DNA of 64,000 bases. Origin: Isochrysis galbana. Lineage: Eukaryota > Haptophyta > Isochrysidales > Isochrysidaceae. A program made the position numbers and the translations under genes. The notes beneath the pieces are model-generated. The model ran no database searches, was not told the DNA's origin, and saw only the letters and a list, made by a program, of their open reading frames with translations. Location: the NCBI GenBank assembly GCA_018136815.1, contig CM030935.1:845382-909381 (forward strand), given 5' to 3'. Positions 62,071 through 64,000 of this stretch are shown in pieces (the stretch's first letter is position 1; each line of letters opens with the position of its first letter).

Positions 62071-63004
62071 GAACCTACTTTTATAAGTGGGGGTCAATGG
62101 GGGCCTCGCGCCCCCCTCTCTCCATCGCGGACACCCCCCGGGGTGGGCCCGTACAATCAACCCCAGCCCCTGCCCTTTGGCAGGGGCTGGGCAATCAACA
62201 CTCTGGCCCAGACCCCTAGTGGGCGCGGGCCGAGACTCGCACTCCCACGCCCAGCATGGGCCTGCCCTCGAGCTGACTCCCCCCCCTCCCCTGGTCGCCA
62301 GGCATACAGAGGCCACTGGGAGGCTCCAATGGCCAGCGTGGCAAGCGTGGGAGAGGCAGGGGGGGCCAGGGGCTGAGCCCCAGCCTCCACTGCCCCCTGA
62401 GCTGCCCTTGCTGGCCCTCTGGGAGCCCCCAAAGGCCCTCTGAGAGCAGGCCGTGGCGCGCCGCATGGCGACGCGCCGCAGGGAGAGGGGCGGAGGAGAA
62501 TGGAGAGAGGGAGAGGGGGGAATTTGCGCCCCCCCCGATGGAGTGCGGTAAGAAACGGGCCCCGTTTGCGTTAGCAAACGGGCGAAGGGGGGCGGCTGGC
62601 GACAGGAGGGGCGAGAAGAAGGGAGTGGCTCAAGACGTCCCTGTGGCAGGTATCGGGGGGCGCAGTCATTTATTTCTTCGAGGACTGCTCGCGGCGCGAG
62701 CTGTAAGTAAGGGCCGTTCTGCTTCACGACGAGAGGTCCCTCCCCCCCCCCCCGGTGTTTTTCCCCGGAGAGTCGGCCGGCGTCGACCGGTCCGCCTCGA
62801 TGGGTTTTCCCTCATTGTAACTTGTGGGGAGTTATAATGGGAGCCGGGGGTTTGCGAGGGGGGAGATTTGAAGGGATGCATATGTGTATGTGTCTGTGCC
62901 AGCACTTCAAGGCGTGCGGGCAAGTGCGCTGAGGGGTGTCGTGATAGTACCGGGCTAGTGGGAGTAGTGGTACTAACGCTCAGTTGTTTTATTATTATTA
63001 TTAT
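62071..63004 (+). mobile_element. Complete retroposon, subfamily E, with 17-bp target duplication
   Basis: It is flanked by TAAGATTGCTTGTTACG at 62054-62070 and 63005-63021. It begins GAACCTACTTTTATAAGTGG (stem CCTACTT/AAGTGGG with one G-T pair, loop TTAT), then GGGTCAATGGGGGCC with ATG 62097. It ends CTCAGTTGTTTTATTATTAT. The tail resembles that of the subfamily B copy at 36381 (TTCAGATGTTTTATTATT). It is a clean full-length example of 934 bp. Confidence 0.9.
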
Positions 63005-63024
63005 TAAGATTGCTTGTTACGACG

Positions 63025-63300
63025 GAGCGAGAGCGAGAGCGAGAACGAGGGAGCGAGGAGCGACTGGGGCGAGGGACGAGGGCGACAGAGGCCGACAGGG
63101 TCACAACCGACGAGTCCGACAACAATCCGAGACACGCACACTCGACTTTCACCCAACATTCCTCCACACTAACGTATCTTTCTCCACTTGGGCGGGGAAG
63201 ACACAGAAGGAAGGAAACAAGGAAGAGAAAGCCGACAAGAGAGCGACGATGCGACGGAAGAGCCGACGGCGAACGGCGGTTACCGCGAACGAGTAGGTAG
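63025..63300. other. Purine-rich sequence, no gene
   Basis: GAGCGAGAGCGAGAACGAGG-type low complexity followed by unique sequence; no supported ORF. Confidence 0.35.
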
Positions 63301-63319
63301 AAAGTAAGGAGGGAAGAAA

Positions 63320-63775
63320 AACTATTGTTATAGTTTGAACTATGGAGCGTGCCGCGACCGCTCCCGAGCCCCAGGCGACCCTCGCCACCGCGCCCCACCT
63401 GGGACGCCCCACGCCGCCCGAGGCGGCTCGTCAGAAAGCCCTCTCAGAGCCCATCCAACCCATCCAAACCACACCCGCGCAAGCGCGCGGGGTGGCGAGC
63501 ACTGGCACCGAACAGGTTGCCACCATGGCTCTGCGCATCATGCAGGGGGTCTTGGATCTTGGAGACCCCCTCCAACAGTGGGAAACCCTCCCCCCCCAAG
63601 AGTACCTCATGTGGGAGGGCAGCTGAGCTGCCCTCCCCATGGTGGAAACCTCTACCATCAGTGCACCCAACATGGGAGGGCACTTCACAACCATCAACCC
63701 CATACGGAGAGCACCCCATGCCTCTGTTTTCCAATTTGTTGACACAATTCTCGTCTTCACCGGGAGAGAATAAGC
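63320..63775 (+). mobile_element. Retroposon subfamily C, second copy
   Basis: It starts AACTATTGTTATAGTTTG (63320) and then GAACTATGGAGCG; ATG 63342 opens MERAATAPEPQATLATAPHL. It is nearly identical over about 400 bp to the copy ending at 17636, including CAAGCGCGCGGGGTGGCGAG. It ends at a join near CACCGGGAGAG. Confidence 0.8.
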
Positions 63776-63814
63776 AACAAGACCGTATTCCTCTTTGTCG
63801 CCGTGCCCATCATC

Positions 63815-64000
63815 AACTATCCGTAAAACTGATAGGGTCATGGGGGCCCCATGCCCCCCTTCCTCCATCGCAGACACCCCCTGGGTGGGCCTGTGGCAGG
63901 GGCTGAGCTGACATCACTCTGGCACAGGCCCTCGCCGAGCGCGCACCGCGCGCCGCACGCATTCGCCTGCACTGGCCCCTGATCGTACTGACCCCCCACT
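63815..64000 (+). mobile_element. Retroposon subfamily B, start of a copy running off the window
   Basis: AACTATCCGTAAAACTGATA (63815) then GGGTCATGGGGGCC; the following sequence is collinear with positions 1-190. Confidence 0.75.

Overview
The window looks like nuclear DNA of a GC-rich microalga with a secondary plastid. A haptophyte or a pelagophyte-like stramenopile is my best guess; I cannot name the species. The reasons are spliceosomal GT-AG introns that restore reading frames and known domains, purely eukaryotic genes (RIO1 kinase, NatC subunit, TMEM65, RRM proteins), several proteins starting with a signal peptide followed by a transit-like stretch, and a heavy load of eukaryotic transposons and (CT)n/(GA)n microsatellites.

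Host genes, left to right: RIO1 kinase (-, 1477-3318) head-to-head with a plastid-type protein (+, 4121-4867); a CCCH zinc-finger/Smr protein with one intron (-, 9695-11223); a four-exon HExxH metallopeptidase (-, 13520-14780) with a possible upstream 5' exon (14978-15526); a TMEM65-ACT membrane protein (-, 19259-20227); a 1.7-kresidue RNA-binding protein with a RanBP2 zinc finger and four RRMs (+, 22393-27471); a small plastid membrane protein (-, 28960-29295); a PDZ-[2Fe-2S] ferredoxin fusion with two introns (+, 34788-35675); a putative HTH transcription factor with one intron (-, 41162-42307); a prolidase with two introns (+, 47348-49235); a thioesterase-like alpha/beta hydrolase (+, 53319-54305); and a multi-exon NAA35/Mak10 NatC subunit (-, 57112-60622). 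They are unrelated housekeeping or plastid functions with no operon logic.

The rest is mobile DNA: several copies of one LINE (6.29-9.0, 46.35-46.56 and 50.16-51.63 kb), a second LINE tail (38.82-39.57 kb), a rearranged Ty3/gypsy element with chromodomain, LTR and a methyltransferase-like segment (30.2-34.06 kb), three hAT transposase remnants, two mariner-like remnants, a tyrosine recombinase, a MITE pair, and many copies of a roughly 0.9-1 kb non-autonomous element.

That non-autonomous family is the most interesting item. Its copies begin with a short hairpin whose stem sequence differs between subfamilies but stays paired, often through G-T pairs (G.U in RNA). An ATGG follows a few bases later and opens a Pro-rich ORF. 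Copies end in a T-rich tail resembling the 3' end of a LINE in the same window, and four copies are bounded by 15-18 bp direct repeats. They look like LINE-mobilised retroposons with a structured 5' RNA end. At 35.9-38.1 kb three are nested inside one another, which gives a readable insertion order.
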